Positions 37,591 through 49,000 of a stretch of 64,000 bases of DNA are shown here, piece by piece. Where the stretch lies: assembly GCF_000165485.1 (NCBI RefSeq), contig NC_014623.1:4731501-4795500 (forward strand), in the 5' to 3' direction. This DNA comes from Stigmatella aurantiaca DW4/3-1 (GTDB lineage Bacteria > Myxococcota > Myxococcia > Myxococcales > Myxococcaceae). The position numbers were made by a program, and so were the translations under genes. Below the pieces are notes generated by a model. That model did no database searches, was not told the DNA's origin, and worked only from the letters and a program-made list of their open reading frames with translations. Numbering within the stretch: position 1 is the stretch's first letter; every line of letters starts with the position of its first letter.

Positions 37591-37723
37591 GCATGTCCTC
37601 CCGGGGAGGGCCGGTGGGCGCGGTGCTCACGGCCTTCCCACGGGGACCGGTGGTTCCTCGCATGTGCGCGGCGTGTTACTTTGAAACGCCGTTTGAATCC
37701 GTGATGCTTTCTAGGAGCGAGAC

Positions 37724-37978
37724 ATGCGAGTGAAGGGATTCATTGGAAGCGTGTTGTTGGTTGCCGGGCTGTTGACTGGCTGCGGTGGCTCCGAGGTGGT
37801 GGCGCAGGATGTATCGGGCCAGCCCCCGGAGGAGGCGGTGTCTGCTCAGGCGCTGCCGCCGTGCCAGCAGGCGTGCGTCAACGGATACCAGACTTGCAGA
37901 AAGTACAATCTGGCCCCGATCGAGGAATGTCTCGCCGAGCGGGACGCGTGCTTTGAGCTGTGTCTGTCGGAGCAGTAG
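37724..37978 (+). CDS. Small Cys-rich lipoprotein
   Basis: An 84-residue protein: signal MRVKGFIGSVLLVAGLLTGC (Cys20 lipidated), an acidic linker, then a mini-domain with six Cys in the pattern PCQQACVNGYQTC...ECLAERDACFELC. This paired CxxxC layout suggests a disulfide-bonded helical hairpin. AGGAG at 37713-37717 supports the start. No named family is recognised; similar small surface lipoproteins are common in myxobacteria. Confidence 0.75.
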   Translation: MRVKGFIGSVLLVAGLLTGCGGSEVVAQDVSGQPPEEAVSAQALPPCQQACVNGYQTCRKYNLAPIEECLAERDACFELCLSEQ

Positions 37979-37990
37979 CGCTTCTGGGTA

Positions 37991-38021
37991 GAGCCCGGTG
38001 CTCTTCAAGAGCACCGGGCTC
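37991..38021. terminator. Perfect 15-bp hairpin, probable bidirectional terminator
   Basis: GAGCCCGGTGCTCTT is followed after one base by its exact complement. It lies 12 bases after the lipoprotein stop. Before the insertion element arrived, it would have stood between the convergent lipoprotein gene and the PKS operon. Confidence 0.75.
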
Positions 38022-38024
38022 TAG

Positions 38025-39740
38025 AGCACCGATCAGGCTGAAACCTACGTCAATTCGAGCGCTTGGAGAGGGGGATCGACACCCGAGCGCGTCCATGCTC
38101 ATGAGTGCTGCCGGTGCGAGGAGGAGCGGCATGGAGCGATGGAAGCCGGAGGTGAAGTGCAGCGAGCGGGAGGAGAGGCTGCTGAAGCTGGCGGGCAGGA
38201 GCCGAAAGCTGTTCGTGTTCCTGAGAGAGCATCGCCACGAGCTGTTCGCGGAGGCCTTCCAAGCGGAGTTGGAGGCAATGTATCGCGACTCGGGACAAGG
38301 AGACGAGCCGCAGCCGCCCGCGCTGATGTGCATGGGAGTGCTGCTCCAGGCCTACCTCCAAGTCTCGGATGCGGAGGCGGTACGGCTGTCGGCGACGGAC
38401 CGTTGCTGGAGATTGGTGCTGGGGACGCTTGCGCAAGACGATGACAAACCCGCCTTCTCGCAGGGAGGGCTGCAGCAGTTTCGCCAACGGCTCATCCGCC
38501 ACGACATGGACCGTCGGCTGCTGGAGCGGACGGTAGAGCTGGCCAAAGAGACGAGAGCCTTCGACTGGAAGAAGCTGCCCAAGCAGCTGAGAGTGGCGGT
38601 GGACAGCCGCCCTTTAGAAGGAGCCGGGCGGGTTGAGGACACCTTCAACCTGCTCGGCCACGCGGGGCGGAAAATAGCCGAGTGCATGGCCGTGGCGCTG
38701 GAAACAACCGTCAAGGAGGTCTGTGCTCAGGCGGGCGCGCCGCTGCTGGCGGCCTCGAGCATCAAGGCCGCCTTGGACGTCGACTGGAACGATTCGGAAC
38801 AGAAGGCCGAGGCACTCAATCGCCTCTGCAAACAGTTGGATCGGCTGTCAGCATGGGTGGAGAAGAGGCGTCCCAAGGAGAGCGAGGAGGCACCGCTGGG
38901 GCGCTACATCGAAGCGCTCGTTCAGGTGAAAGCACAGGACTTGGAGCCTGTGCCAGGCGGGGTACGGATTCGGCAAGGTGTCGCCGAGGACCGGCGCGTC
39001 TCCATTGAAGATGCTCAGATGCGCCACGGCCGCAAGAGCAAGAGCAAGCGGTTCAATGGTTTCAAGCAGCACCTGAGCACGCATCTGGATTCGGAGCGGG
39101 TGCTGGCCTGTGCGGTGACGCCCGCCAATCGGCCTGAGGAGGAGGCGGCTCCCCAGCTTCAAGCGGACATGGCGCGGATAGGATTCGAGCCGGATGAACT
39201 GCTGATAGACCGGGCCTATCTGAACAGCACCCTGGTGGAGCACGTGGTGGGGAGGGCAGGTGCCATCGTCTGCAAACCGTGGAAAGGTGCTCACGGCAAG
39301 CCTGGGCTCTTTGGGAAAAGAGACTTCAAGATCAACGTCCGTGACGGAACCATCACCTGTCCCGGCGGACAGGTGGAGACCTTTGAGCCGGGGCAGGTCG
39401 TCCAGTTCGAGCCTGAAGTCTGCGGCCCGTGCCCCCTGCGCGCGCAGTGTACGCATGCAGCGACCGGCCGGGGACGGACCGTCACGATGGGGGAGGATGA
39501 AGCCCTCCAGAAGAAGCTGCGAAGTCTTCAAGAAACCCGCACCGGACGCGCCAAACTGCGCGAGCGCGTCGGTGTCGAACATCGGCTGGCCCACCTGAGC
39601 AATCGGCAGGGGCCTCGTGCTCGCTATCTGGGCACGCGCAAGAATACATTCGACCTGCGTCGCCTCTGTGCCGTGCAGAACCTGGAGACCCTCGCACGCC
39701 GCTCAGCGGCGAACGGAGGGGCTCTAACCTGTTCGGTGCT
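38025..39740 (+). mobile_element. IS1182-family-like insertion sequence, complete
   Basis: An element of about 1.72 kb bounded by imperfect inverted repeats: AGCACCGATCAGGCTGA at the left (38025) and, reverse-complemented, AGCACCGAACAGGTTAG at the right (ending 39740), 14 of 17 matching. Both sides are flanked by CTAG (38021-38024 and 39741-39744), which looks like a 4-bp target duplication. The element carries one transposase gene, intact. It sits 1 base from the base of the hairpin and about 20 bases from the PKS stop codon, so it interrupted only intergenic DNA. Confidence 0.8.
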
Positions 39741-39744
39741 CTAG
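38131..39744 (+). CDS. DDE transposase, IS1182-like
   Basis: A 537-residue transposase. The candidate catalytic triad is Asp158 (AVDSRPLEG), Asp360 (LLIDRAYLNS) and Glu483 (VGVEHRLAHL). The spacing and the Cys cluster CGPCPLRAQC between D2 and E match IS1182/IS1380-like 'transposase DDE domain' proteins, with an N-terminal DUF772-type region (ALMCMGVLLQAYLQVSDAEA). GAGGAGGAG at 38118-38126 supports the ATG at 38131; an earlier in-frame ATG at 38098 is possible. The stop TAG lies in the flanking CTAG, outside the inverted repeat, so the target duplication completes the gene. No frameshifts: probably functional. Confidence 0.85.
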   Translation: MERWKPEVKCSEREERLLKLAGRSRKLFVFLREHRHELFAEAFQAELEAMYRDSGQGDEPQPPALMCMGVLLQAYLQVSDAEAVRLSATDRCWRLVLGTLAQDDDKPAFSQGGLQQFRQRLIRHDMDRRLLERTVELAKETRAFDWKKLPKQLRVAVDSRPLEGAGRVEDTFNLLGHAGRKIAECMAVALETTVKEVCAQAGAPLLAASSIKAALDVDWNDSEQKAEALNRLCKQLDRLSAWVEKRRPKESEEAPLGRYIEALVQVKAQDLEPVPGGVRIRQGVAEDRRVSIEDAQMRHGRKSKSKRFNGFKQHLSTHLDSERVLACAVTPANRPEEEAAPQLQADMARIGFEPDELLIDRAYLNSTLVEHVVGRAGAIVCKPWKGAHGKPGLFGKRDFKINVRDGTITCPGGQVETFEPGQVVQFEPEVCGPCPLRAQCTHAATGRGRTVTMGEDEALQKKLRSLQETRTGRAKLRERVGVEHRLAHLSNRQGPRARYLGTRKNTFDLRRLCAVQNLETLARRSAANGGALTCSVL

Positions 39745-39760
39745 ACGTTCGGCACCCGTT

Positions 39761-42700
39761 TCAGCCGAGGCCCAACTTCTCGCGGATGAGTGCCAGGAGC
39801 GGCCCGCCCGCGTCGCGCGCGAAGAAGTGGTCCCCCTCGAAGAGGTGAATGGACGGCTTCTCTCGCGTGAGCTCGCCCCAGGACTCCAGCTGCGTGGAAG
39901 GAATGATGCGGTCCCGCGTGCTGGCGAAGACGGTGAGGGGCATGTCCAGGGGCGCCTCCTCCGCATAGCTGTAGCTCTCCAGCAGGACGAGGTCCTTTCG
40001 GAGGGTGGGCAGGTACGTCTTCATCAGCTCGGAGTCGTGCTCCCGGCCGAACTCTTCCGAGATGAAGCCTCGCTGGCGGGTGAACTCCAGGAACTCCCTG
40101 TCGGAGAGCCGCAGCGCGATGGAGGCGGGCATGGGCAGATGGGGGGCTCGGAAGGAGGAGACGAACAGGTGCCTGGGGACGCGGTTCTGTTTGCGCAGGT
40201 AGCGCGTTAGCTCGAACGCATAGAGGGAGCCGAGGCTGTGGCCGAGGATGGCGAACGGGCCGTCCAGGTGTGGCTCGAGTGCCTGGGCCAACACGGGGAT
40301 GAGCGCATCGAAGCGCTCCGGGTGTGGCTCTCCAATCCGGGCCCCGTGGGCTGGCAGCTCGACGGGGTAGAGCCCCAGCTCTTCCGGTACGTGCGGTGCC
40401 CAGGTGCGGAAGAACGACGCGCTGGCCCCGACGCCCGGGATGCAGAACAGCTTGATGCGCTCCTTTGCCGAGGTGCGGGTGAAGGCGAACCAAGGCCTCG
40501 CGGGTGTGCTGCCGGGGGTGGCTTGCTCCGGCTTGCGCGTCTCGGGGAGCACGGGGCTCGTGGAGTCCGCGGGCTGGCCGGTGAGGGTGGGTTGGCTCAA
40601 CAGGTACTCGGTCATCGACGCGATGGCGGGATAGGTGAAGAGCAGCGTCGCGGACATCTTCAATCCCAGGGTGGCTTCCAGCCGGTTGCGCAGCTCCAGG
40701 CTCATCAGCGAGTCCAGGCCCATGTTGGTGAACGCTTCATGCCGGTCGAGCTTGGACGGATCCAACCGCAACACGCGGGCCACCTGCTTCGTCAGGAACT
40801 CCTCCAGCAGTCCCCGGCGTTGCGTGGGCTCCGCATCGATCAATGCCTGGCGGATGTGGAGGGTGCCCGGCTCCTCCGCCCCGGCGGGGGTGGGCTCCGC
40901 GAGCAGCTCCGCCCAGAAGGGCGAGCTGGCGCCCGGGTAGGACTCCAGCCACCGCCGCGCTTCGAAGTGCATCACCGCGGCTTGTGCGGCGCGGCCTGTG
41001 AGCAGCCGCTCCAGCACCGCCGTGCCCTGTGCTGGCTTGATGCTGCCCACACCCCGGTGCAGCAGCCGCTCGCCGCGATTGGACTGGGCGGCGGCCTGAC
41101 CCACGTCAGAGAAGGCACCCCAGTTGATGCTCAAGCCCGGCAGCCCCTGACGGCGCCGGTGCCACGCCAGCGCATCCATGAAGGCATTGGCCGCCGCGTA
41201 GTTGGTCTGCCCGGGTGAGCCCAGCAAGGACGCGCCCGACGAGTACATGACGAAGAAGTCGAGAGGGAGCTGGGAGGTGAGGGAGTGGAGGTTCCAGGAG
41301 CCCTGGACCTTGGGGCCCATGGGCTTGAGGAAGCGCTCGGAGTCGAGTTCCAGGACGGTGCGGTCCTCGAGGACGACGGCGGCGTGAAGGACGCCCTTGA
41401 GGGGGAAGGGAGAGGAGTGGATGCGCTGGAGGACGGAGGAGAGCTGGTCGAGGTCGGAGACGTCGGCGCGTTCGACGAGGACGGAGGCGCCGGACTGCTC
41501 GAGGGAGTCCAGGACGAGGCGAGCGGCAGCGGAGGGCTCGCTGCGGCCCAAGAGGACCAGGTGCTTGGCGCCCTTGGAGACCATCCACTTGGCGACGGAG
41601 AGGCCCAGGCCGCCCAAGCCACCGGTCAACAGGTAGGAGGCCTCAGGGTGGAAGGAGACAGGCTCGCCGCCGAGGGAGTCGTAGGAGCCGCGAACCAATC
41701 TGGCCAGGTGACGAGAGTCGGAGCGCCAGGCGACCTGGGTTTCGCCATCGGAGGCCCCGAGCTCGGCCCAGAGGGATTGAGCCTGAGAGGGAGCGTCGGA
41801 GGAGAGGACATCGACGAGGGTGGTTTGCAGCTCGGGATGTTCCAGGGAGAGAGCCCTGCCGAAGCCCCAGAGGGGAGCCTGAGAGACAGAGAGGGAATCG
41901 TCCTGGGAGACGGCGTGAGCGCCGCGGGTCACCAGCCACAGCTTCGGGGTGTGGGTCCACCCCTGCCGCACCACGGCTTGAGCGAGGTAAAGAGCGCTCT
42001 GGGAGCCGAGTTGAAGGGCGTGTTCAGGGTGCTCGTTGCTGGTGGAGTCGAGGCTCCAGAGGTGAATGATGCCCCGGCAGCCGCCAGCTTCACCGAAGGC
42101 GTCCTGAAGCACGCGCCGGTAGTCCTCCGGGGCGGAAGCGTTGATGCGGAAGAGCCCTGGCTCCAGCTTCTCGTAGTGGTCCGAGGCGGCGACCTTCACG
42201 CACCGCTGTCCGCTGGCCTCCATCAGCCCAGCCAGTGCGGTGCCCGTCTTGCCGCCATCCAGGAGCACCAGCCATGCGCCTTCGCCGCCTTGCGGTCCAT
42301 GGTCCAGGGGCGCGCCTTCGTAGCGCTTCCAGTCCAGGGTGTAGAGCCATTCCTCGCCCGTCGGGCGCATGCTGACGCCCCCCTCCAGCTTTTGGACCCG
42401 CAGGCCCTTCACCTCGGCGAGCACCTCGCCGGCTTCGTTCAGCAGGGAGATGTCCCAGATGAAGCCATTGAATTCCTTGTCCGCGGGCCTGAGCCGACCG
42501 TGCGCCCAGAGCTCTCGGTCCGGTCGGCGGTAGACGCGGAGGGAGTCCACGCCCACCGGGACGTAGGGTTCGCCGTCTTCGATGGCCTTGCCTCCAGGTG
42601 TGAAGACGAGCGCGCCCAGCACCTGGAAGCAGGCATCCAGGAGGGCCGGGTGGAGCCGGTAAGCCGAGAGCTGCGACGTCGCCCCGTCGGGCAGCCGCAC

Positions 42701-45700
42701 CTGGCCCAGCACTTCGTTCGTGCCCTGCCACAGCTCCTGCACACCCTGGAAGCTGAGGCCGTACTGGATGTGTTGCTTCTCCACGATGGGGTAGTACGCA
42801 GAGCCCTGCATGCTCACCGGGCACCGCTGGCGGATGAGCCGAGGCTCCTCACCGCGTACGGGCTCCTGCGCGTCGCTCAGCAGCCGCAGGTTGCCAGTCG
42901 CATGGCGTACCCAGGCGGAGCTCCCTTCCGTCTGGCTGGAGACCTGGAAGAAGGCTTCACCGCCGGTCTTCTCGGTGAGCACGACCTGGACGGTGCGAGC
43001 CTGCTTCGCGGGCAGCGCCAGCATTCGATCAAAGGTTGCTCCCTCCAACACGTAGGGCTTGCTTCCGAAGGCCGCAGCGCCCGCGGCGAGGCCCATCTCC
43101 ACGTAGGCCGCACCGGGAACGACCACTTCTCCTTGCACGCGGTGATCCGCCAGGTAGGGCACGGCCTCGACACTCAGAGGTTGTTCCCAGCAGCGCGTCC
43201 CAGGAAGGGTGGACAAGGAGAGGGAGCGTCCCATCAGCGGGTGCAGCACCTCTCCCGGACGGAGCGCGGGTCCTCGCGTCAGCGGCGCCACCTGCATGGT
43301 CGAGTCGACCCAGAAGCGCTCGCGCTGCCATTGATAGGTGGGGAGAGGAACGGGATTGCCAGAGGAGCCGAGGATGAGAGGCCAGGAGAGAGAGAGGCCG
43401 TAGGTGTGGAGAGAGGCAGCGGACTCAAGGAGAGAGCGCCTGTCGTCGTGGTCTCTGCGAAGAGAGGAGAGAGCGAGGCCCTTGGGAGAGTCCTTGAGGG
43501 CCTCCTGGATGGAGGGGAGGAGGATGGGGTGAGGGCTCATCTCGAGGAAGACGTCGTGACCCGAGGAGAGCAGGTGTTGGAGGCCCTGGAAGAAGAGGAC
43601 GGGCTGGCGGAGGTTGCGGACCCAGTAGTCGGGGGAGAGGTGGCCCTGGAGGAGTGGGGAGGCGGTGACGGTGGAGAGCATGTGGACGGAGGGAGAGGAG
43701 GCCTGAATGCCGGAGAGTGCAGAGAGGAGCTCATCACGCAACGCGTCCATGTGAGGACTGTGAGAGGCGACGTCGACCTTGATGCGGCGGCAGAAGACGC
43801 CGCGGCGCTCGAGGAGAGAGAGGACGGATTCGAGGGACTGAGTGTCGCCGGAGAGGACGGTGGAGCGAGGCCCGTTGGAGACGGCGATGGAGAGGGAGGA
43901 CTCGAAGCCAGAGAGTGCGGAGCGAGCCTCGTCGAGGGGAAGCTCGACGAGGGCCATGGCGCCCTTGCCGCTCATGCGGCGCATGATGCGGCTGCGGCGG
44001 CAGATGATGCGAGAGGCGTCCTGGAGGGAGAGGGCGCCCGCGATGTGGGCGGCAGCGACTTCGCCCATGCTGTGGCCGAGGACGGCGTCGGGGAGGACGC
44101 CCCAGTGCTTCCAGAGGGAGGCCAGGCCGACGCTCAAGGCGAAGAGAGCGGGCTGGATGAAGTCGATGCGGGAGAAGAGGGGACCAGGAGACTCCAGTTG
44201 TTGGAGGAGGGAGAAGTCGGTTTCGGAGCGGAAGGCGGCGTCGCAGGCTTCGAGAGACTGGCGGAAGACGGGCTCCTGCAGGAGGAGGCGGCGGGCCATG
44301 CCCTCCCACTGAGAGCCCTGGCCAGGGAAGATGAAGACGACGCGAGGCTTGTCAGAGGAGACTTCCGAGCGGGAGAGGGAGGAGGGAGCGTCGCCGGAGA
44401 GGAAGGCTTGGAGGGACTGACGCCACTCAAGCTTGGATTGTCCGACGAGTGCGAGGCGGTGCTTGGAGTGGGAGCGTCGGAGGGAGGCGGAGAAGGCGAT
44501 GTCGCGCTCGGAGAAGGAGGAGCCCTCACCGTCTGGGCCGAGGAAGTGGACGTATTGGCGGGCGAGAGCGTCGAGGGCGGGGCCACTGCGGGCCGAGAGG
44601 AGCAGGACGCGCTCAGGGAGGGAGGACTCGGGGGCAGGGGCCTCGGAGTCCGGGGCCTCTTCGAGGATGACGTGGGCGTTGGTGCCGCTGATCCCGAACG
44701 AGTTGACGCCTGCGAAGCGGCGCTTGGCGCCCTTTTTCCACTCCATCTTCTTCGTGGCGAGGACGAGTGAGGTGCCCTCCAACTGGATGCGAGGGTTGAG
44801 GCGCTTGAAGTGGAGGTTCTTGGGGATGGCCTCGTGCTGCATCGACAGGACAACCTTGATGAGGCCCGCGATGCCCGCGGCGGCCTCGAGGTGGCCGATG
44901 TTGGACTTGACGGCCCCCAGGACACAGTGAGAGCCGTCTTCGTGGGGTGGGCCGAAGACATCGCTCAGGGCCTGCACTTCGATGGGGTCTCCGAGCGCGG
45001 TGCCCGTGCCGTGCGTCTCCACATAGGAGATGTCCGAGGCGGAGAGCCGTGCGCTCTCCAGGGCCTGCTGCAACATGGCCTGCTGCGCGAGAGCGTTAGG
45101 GGCCGTGAGGCCGGTGGAGCGGCCGTCCTGGTTGACGGCGGAGCCGCGGATGACGGCGAGGACGCGGTCGCCAGCGGCCTGGGCATCCGAGAGGCGCTTG
45201 AGGACGATGATGCCGCAGCCTTCGCCACGCACGTAGCCGTTGGCCTGGGCATCGAAGGTCTTGCACCTGCCATCCGGTGAGAGTGCCTGCGAGCGGCCGA
45301 AGATGTACGTCAGCCACGGCAGCACCATGGCGTTGACACCGCCCGCGATGGCCATGGAACTCTCGCCATTGCGCAGGCTCTGGCAGGCCAGGTGCACGGC
45401 TACCAGGGACGAGGAGCACGCGGTGTCCACCGCCATGCTCGGCCCTTGCAACCCCAGGGAGTAGGACACCCGGCCTGGTGGGAAGCAGTGCCCGTTGCCC
45501 GTGGCCGTGTAGATGTCGAGCTTCTTGGGGTCCGTGAAGAGCCCGTATTGCTCATAGTCGTTCGTGTTGATGCCCAGGAACACGCCCGTTCGCGTCCCCG
45601 AGAGCAGCTCGGGCGCGATGCCCGCGCGCTCGAGGGCCTCCCACGTCACCTCCAGGACGAGGCGCTGCTGGGGATCCAGGTTCACCGCCTCGCGGGGGGA

Positions 45701-46039
45701 GATGCCGAAGAAATGCGGATCAAAGACATCGAGCCGCTCTTTGAGGAAGGCGCCCCAGCGCGTCGCGCGCTGCTCGGGATGAGCGGGATCCTGATAATTG
45801 AAAGGATCCTCGCCCCAGCGGTCCTGGGGGACCTCGGTGATCGTGTCCACGCCCTTTTCGAGCAGCTTCCAGAAGGCCTCGGGCGTCGAGGCGCCCCCTG
45901 GGAAGCGGCACCCCATGCCGACAATGGCGATGGGCTCCGTCCGGGCATGGTTCAGGGCGTCGATTTCCTGCTGCATCTCCCGGAGCGCGACGACGGCGTT
46001 GCGCAGGCGGGACAGGTATTCATTTTCAGGCTGGCTCAT
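39761..46039 (-). CDS. Type I PKS, final module: KS-AT-DH-KR-ACP-TE
   Basis: A 2092-residue protein. N-terminal docking coiled coil ([20 protein letters not shown]). KS at about 45930-44660 with TACSSSL, ETHGTGT and [12 protein letters not shown] at about 44320-43340 with [11 protein letters not shown] and [14 protein letters not shown] is usual for methylmalonyl-type AT. DH at 43230-42380 with [10 protein letters not shown] and LLDACFQ. KR at 41640-41100 with [16 protein letters not shown] and QTNYAAAN, so active and B-type in appearance. ACP at 40800-40590 ([11 protein letters not shown]). TE at 40450-39770 with IPGVGAS, GHSLGS and GDHFF; it resembles TEII/GrsT thioesterases more than macrocyclising TEs, so hydrolytic release is likely. 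The start overlaps the previous gene's stop (ATGA). It performs the last extension and chain release. Confidence 0.93.
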   Translation of the reverse strand: MSQPENEYLSRLRNAVVALREMQQEIDALNHARTEPIAIVGMGCRFPGGASTPEAFWKLLEKGVDTITEVPQDRWGEDPFNYQDPAHPEQRATRWGAFLKERLDVFDPHFFGISPREAVNLDPQQRLVLEVTWEALERAGIAPELLSGTRTGVFLGINTNDYEQYGLFTDPKKLDIYTATGNGHCFPPGRVSYSLGLQGPSMAVDTACSSSLVAVHLACQSLRNGESSMAIAGGVNAMVLPWLTYIFGRSQALSPDGRCKTFDAQANGYVRGEGCGIIVLKRLSDAQAAGDRVLAVIRGSAVNQDGRSTGLTAPNALAQQAMLQQALESARLSASDISYVETHGTGTALGDPIEVQALSDVFGPPHEDGSHCVLGAVKSNIGHLEAAAGIAGLIKVVLSMQHEAIPKNLHFKRLNPRIQLEGTSLVLATKKMEWKKGAKRRFAGVNSFGISGTNAHVILEEAPDSEAPAPESSLPERVLLLSARSGPALDALARQYVHFLGPDGEGSSFSERDIAFSASLRRSHSKHRLALVGQSKLEWRQSLQAFLSGDAPSSLSRSEVSSDKPRVVFIFPGQGSQWEGMARRLLLQEPVFRQSLEACDAAFRSETDFSLLQQLESPGPLFSRIDFIQPALFALSVGLASLWKHWGVLPDAVLGHSMGEVAAAHIAGALSLQDASRIICRRSRIMRRMSGKGAMALVELPLDEARSALSGFESSLSIAVSNGPRSTVLSGDTQSLESVLSLLERRGVFCRRIKVDVASHSPHMDALRDELLSALSGIQASSPSVHMLSTVTASPLLQGHLSPDYWVRNLRQPVLFFQGLQHLLSSGHDVFLEMSPHPILLPSIQEALKDSPKGLALSSLRRDHDDRRSLLESAASLHTYGLSLSWPLILGSSGNPVPLPTYQWQRERFWVDSTMQVAPLTRGPALRPGEVLHPLMGRSLSLSTLPGTRCWEQPLSVEAVPYLADHRVQGEVVVPGAAYVEMGLAAGAAAFGSKPYVLEGATFDRMLALPAKQARTVQVVLTEKTGGEAFFQVSSQTEGSSAWVRHATGNLRLLSDAQEPVRGEEPRLIRQRCPVSMQGSAYYPIVEKQHIQYGLSFQGVQELWQGTNEVLGQVRLPDGATSQLSAYRLHPALLDACFQVLGALVFTPGGKAIEDGEPYVPVGVDSLRVYRRPDRELWAHGRLRPADKEFNGFIWDISLLNEAGEVLAEVKGLRVQKLEGGVSMRPTGEEWLYTLDWKRYEGAPLDHGPQGGEGAWLVLLDGGKTGTALAGLMEASGQRCVKVAASDHYEKLEPGLFRINASAPEDYRRVLQDAFGEAGGCRGIIHLWSLDSTSNEHPEHALQLGSQSALYLAQAVVRQGWTHTPKLWLVTRGAHAVSQDDSLSVSQAPLWGFGRALSLEHPELQTTLVDVLSSDAPSQAQSLWAELGASDGETQVAWRSDSRHLARLVRGSYDSLGGEPVSFHPEASYLLTGGLGGLGLSVAKWMVSKGAKHLVLLGRSEPSAAARLVLDSLEQSGASVLVERADVSDLDQLSSVLQRIHSSPFPLKGVLHAAVVLEDRTVLELDSERFLKPMGPKVQGSWNLHSLTSQLPLDFFVMYSSGASLLGSPGQTNYAAANAFMDALAWHRRRQGLPGLSINWGAFSDVGQAAAQSNRGERLLHRGVGSIKPAQGTAVLERLLTGRAAQAAVMHFEARRWLESYPGASSPFWAELLAEPTPAGAEEPGTLHIRQALIDAEPTQRRGLLEEFLTKQVARVLRLDPSKLDRHEAFTNMGLDSLMSLELRNRLEATLGLKMSATLLFTYPAIASMTEYLLSQPTLTGQPADSTSPVLPETRKPEQATPGSTPARPWFAFTRTSAKERIKLFCIPGVGASASFFRTWAPHVPEELGLYPVELPAHGARIGEPHPERFDALIPVLAQALEPHLDGPFAILGHSLGSLYAFELTRYLRKQNRVPRHLFVSSFRAPHLPMPASIALRLSDREFLEFTRQRGFISEEFGREHDSELMKTYLPTLRKDLVLLESYSYAEEAPLDMPLTVFASTRDRIIPSTQLESWGELTREKPSIHLFEGDHFFARDAGGPLLALIREKLGLG
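40980..42240. repeat. PKS KR-region tract shared with 46620-47880
   Basis: The KR core and the inactive-half region before it in the last module read nearly identically to the same region of the preceding module. The coding strand is pyrimidine-rich in the shared core. Confidence 0.8.
43315..44670. repeat. PKS AT tract shared with two other modules
   Basis: The KS-AT linker, AT and post-AT segment, near-identical to 48965-50310 and 54560-55900. The plus strand shows strings of GAG/AGA; the coding strand is thus CT-rich, unlike the flanking KS and DH. Confidence 0.85.
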
Positions 46040-49000
46040 CGCGAGGTCCTCGTCATCCGGGTGCGCTTCAGCGATTCAGTAAGCGATTCATCGAAGAGGC
46101 TCAGCAGCTCGTCCTTGCCGAGCTGATCGAGCTCGGCGGGCAGTGCGGCCTGTGGCTTGAGGGTTGGCGGTGGGGGAGGCGCGGCGGCGGTGGGGGCGGT
46201 CTTCGCCGGAGCCTCGTCCACGCTGGAGAGCTTGCCGAGCAGGTGATCGGCGAGCGCGGCGAGGTTGGGGTAGGTGAACAGCAGCGTCGCCGACAACTTG
46301 AGGCCCAGGGTGGCTTCCAGCCGGTTGCGCAGCTCCAGGCTCATCAGCGAGTCCAGACCCATGTTGGTGAAGGACTCCATCCGGTCAAGCTTGGACGGAT
46401 CCAACCGGAGAACACGCGCCATCTGTTTGGCGAGCTGCTCCTCCAGCAGGGCGAGTCGGCGGCCCGGCTCTGCTTTGCGCAGGGCTTCACGCAGCTGTGC
46501 GGCGCCGGGATCCTCGGCCTTCGCCTTGGCCCGCTCCGCGAGCAACTGACCCCACAAGGGCGAGCTGGCACTCGGGTAGAATTCCAGCCACTGGCGTGCA
46601 TCCAGCTGCATCACCGCGGCCTGTGTGGCGCGGCCTGTGAGCAGCCGCTCCAGCACCGCCGTGCCCTGTGCTGGCTTGAGGCTGCTGATGCCTCGGAGGG
46701 ACAGTCGCTCGCCGCGATTGGACTGTGCGGCGGCCTGACCCACGTCGGCGAAGGCGCCCCAGTTGATGCTCAAGCCCGGCAACCCCTGACGGCGCCGGTG
46801 CCATGCCAGCGCATCCATGAAGGCATTGGCTGCCGCGTAGTTGCTCTGTCCGGGGGAGCCCAGCAGCGAGGCGGCGGAGGAGTACATGACGAAGAAGTCG
46901 AGAGGGAGCTGAGAGGTGAGGGAGTGGAGGTTCCAGGAGCCCTGGACCTTGGGGCCCATGGGCTTGAGGAAGCGCTCGGAGTCGAGTTCCAGGACGGTGC
47001 GGTCCTCGAGGACGACGGCGGCGTGAAGGACGCCCTTGAGGGGGAAGGGAGAGGAGTGGATGCGCTGGAGGACGGAGGAGAGCTGGTCGAGGTCGGAGAC
47101 GTCGGCGCGTTCGACGAGGACGGAGGCGCCGGACTGCTCGAGGGAGTCCAGGACGAGGCGAGCGGCAGCGGAGGGCTCGCTGCGGCCCAAGAGGACCAGG
47201 TGCTTGGCGCCCTTGGAGACCATCCACTTGGCGACGGAGAGGCCCAGGCCGCCCAAGCCACCGGTCAACAGGTAGGAGGCCTCAGGGTGGAAGGAGATGG
47301 GCTCGCCGCCCAGGGAGTCGTAGGAGCCGCGGACCAATCTGGCTAGGTGACGGGTGTCGGAGCGCCAGGCGACCTGGGTTTCGCCATCGGAGGCCCCGAG
47401 CTCGGCCCAGAGGGATTGAGCCTGAGAGGGAGCGTCGGAGGAGAGGACATCGACGAGGGTGGTTTGCAGCTCGGGATGTTCCAGGGAGAGAGCCCTGCCG
47501 AAGCCCCAGAGGGGAGCCTGAGAGACAGAGAGGGAATCGTCCTGGGAGACGGCGTGAGCGCCGCGGGTCACCAGCCACAGCTTCGGGGTGTCGCGCCAGC
47601 CCTGACGAGGGACGGCCTGAGCGAGGTAAAGAGCGCTCTGGGAGCCGAGCTGAAGGGCGTGTTCAGGGTGCTCGTTGCTAGTGGAGTCGAGGCTCCAGAG
47701 GTGAATGATGCCCCGGCAGTCACCGGCTTCACCGAAGGCGTCCTGAAGCACGCGCCGGTAGTCCTCCGGGGCGGAAGCGTTGATGCGGAAGAGTCCCGGC
47801 TTCAGCTTCTCGTAGTGGTCCGAGGCGGCGACCTTCACGCACCGCTGTCCGCTGGCCTCCATCAGCCCGGCGAGTGCGTCGCCCGTGCCGCTTGCATCGG
47901 CGAACACCAGCCATGCGCCTTCACCGTCCTCCGGTCCATGGTCCAGGGGCGCGCCTTCGTAGCGCTTCCAGTCTTGGGTGTAGAGCCACTCTTCGCCGAT
48001 GGCGCGCGATGAGGCACCGCCTTCCAACCGTTGGACGCGCAGGCCCTTCACCTCGGCGAGGACCTCGCCCTCCGCGTTCATCATCACCACATCGCCGATG
48101 CGGCTCTCCTTGCCGAGCCCCTCGCGCTTGCGCAGCCACCCGTGCGCCCAGACTTCGCGTTCCAGGGGCCGGTGGTAGTGGACCTTCTCCATGCCGACCG
48201 CGACATAGGTCTGCGGCTCACCGGTTTCATCGCCCTCGGGGGCGAACAGCAACACGCCGAGCACTTGGAAGCAGGAGTCCAGCAGGGCGGGGTGGAGCCG
48301 GTAACCCGCGATGGGCGCCGCCGGTCCATCGTGCAACACCACGCGTCCCAGCACTTCGTTCGTGCCCTGCCACAACTCCTGGACGCCCTGGAAGTAAGGG
48401 CCGTACTCGAGTCCTTGCTGGCGCAGGAGCTGGTAGTTCTCCTGCGTCGCGATGACCTGGGGGCACCGCTGCCGGATCTGGGGAGGCGCCTCGTGCGTCA
48501 CCTTTTGGCCAGCCGTCAGCTCGCCATTGGCGAACACCGTGCCCACGGCATGACGGATCCACCCCACGTTCTGGAGGCTGGAGACCTGGAAGCCCATGCG
48601 GCCTTCGCCCTGCTCGGTGAGGGCCACTTGCACGTTGTATGCGTTGGATGCGGACAGCGAGAGCATGCGCTGGAAGCTCACGTTCTCCAGCACGTAGGGT
48701 TTCTCACCGTGGGTCACCGCGGCAGCGGCCAGTCCCAGTTCCACGTAGGCTGCGGCCGGCACCACCACCTCGCTCTGCACCTGGTGGTCCACCAAGTAAG
48801 GGGCGGTCTCCGCGCTCAGAGTCTGCTCCCAGAAGCGCGGGCCGCCTTCGACGGAGAGCGGCACGGCGGTACCGAGAAGCGGGTGCACCACCGTGCCCGT
48901 ACGGGGTGCCGTGCTTCGCACCGCCTGCACAGCGGCCTGGGTCTGGACTGCTTCCTCAACCCAGAAGCGCTCGCGCTGCCATTGATAGGTGGGGAGAGGA

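Noticed and set aside
37991-38021. Hairpin as the terminal repeat of the insertion element
   Set aside because: The right end of the element has no such hairpin; the inverted repeats match from 38025, and CTAG flanks both sides.
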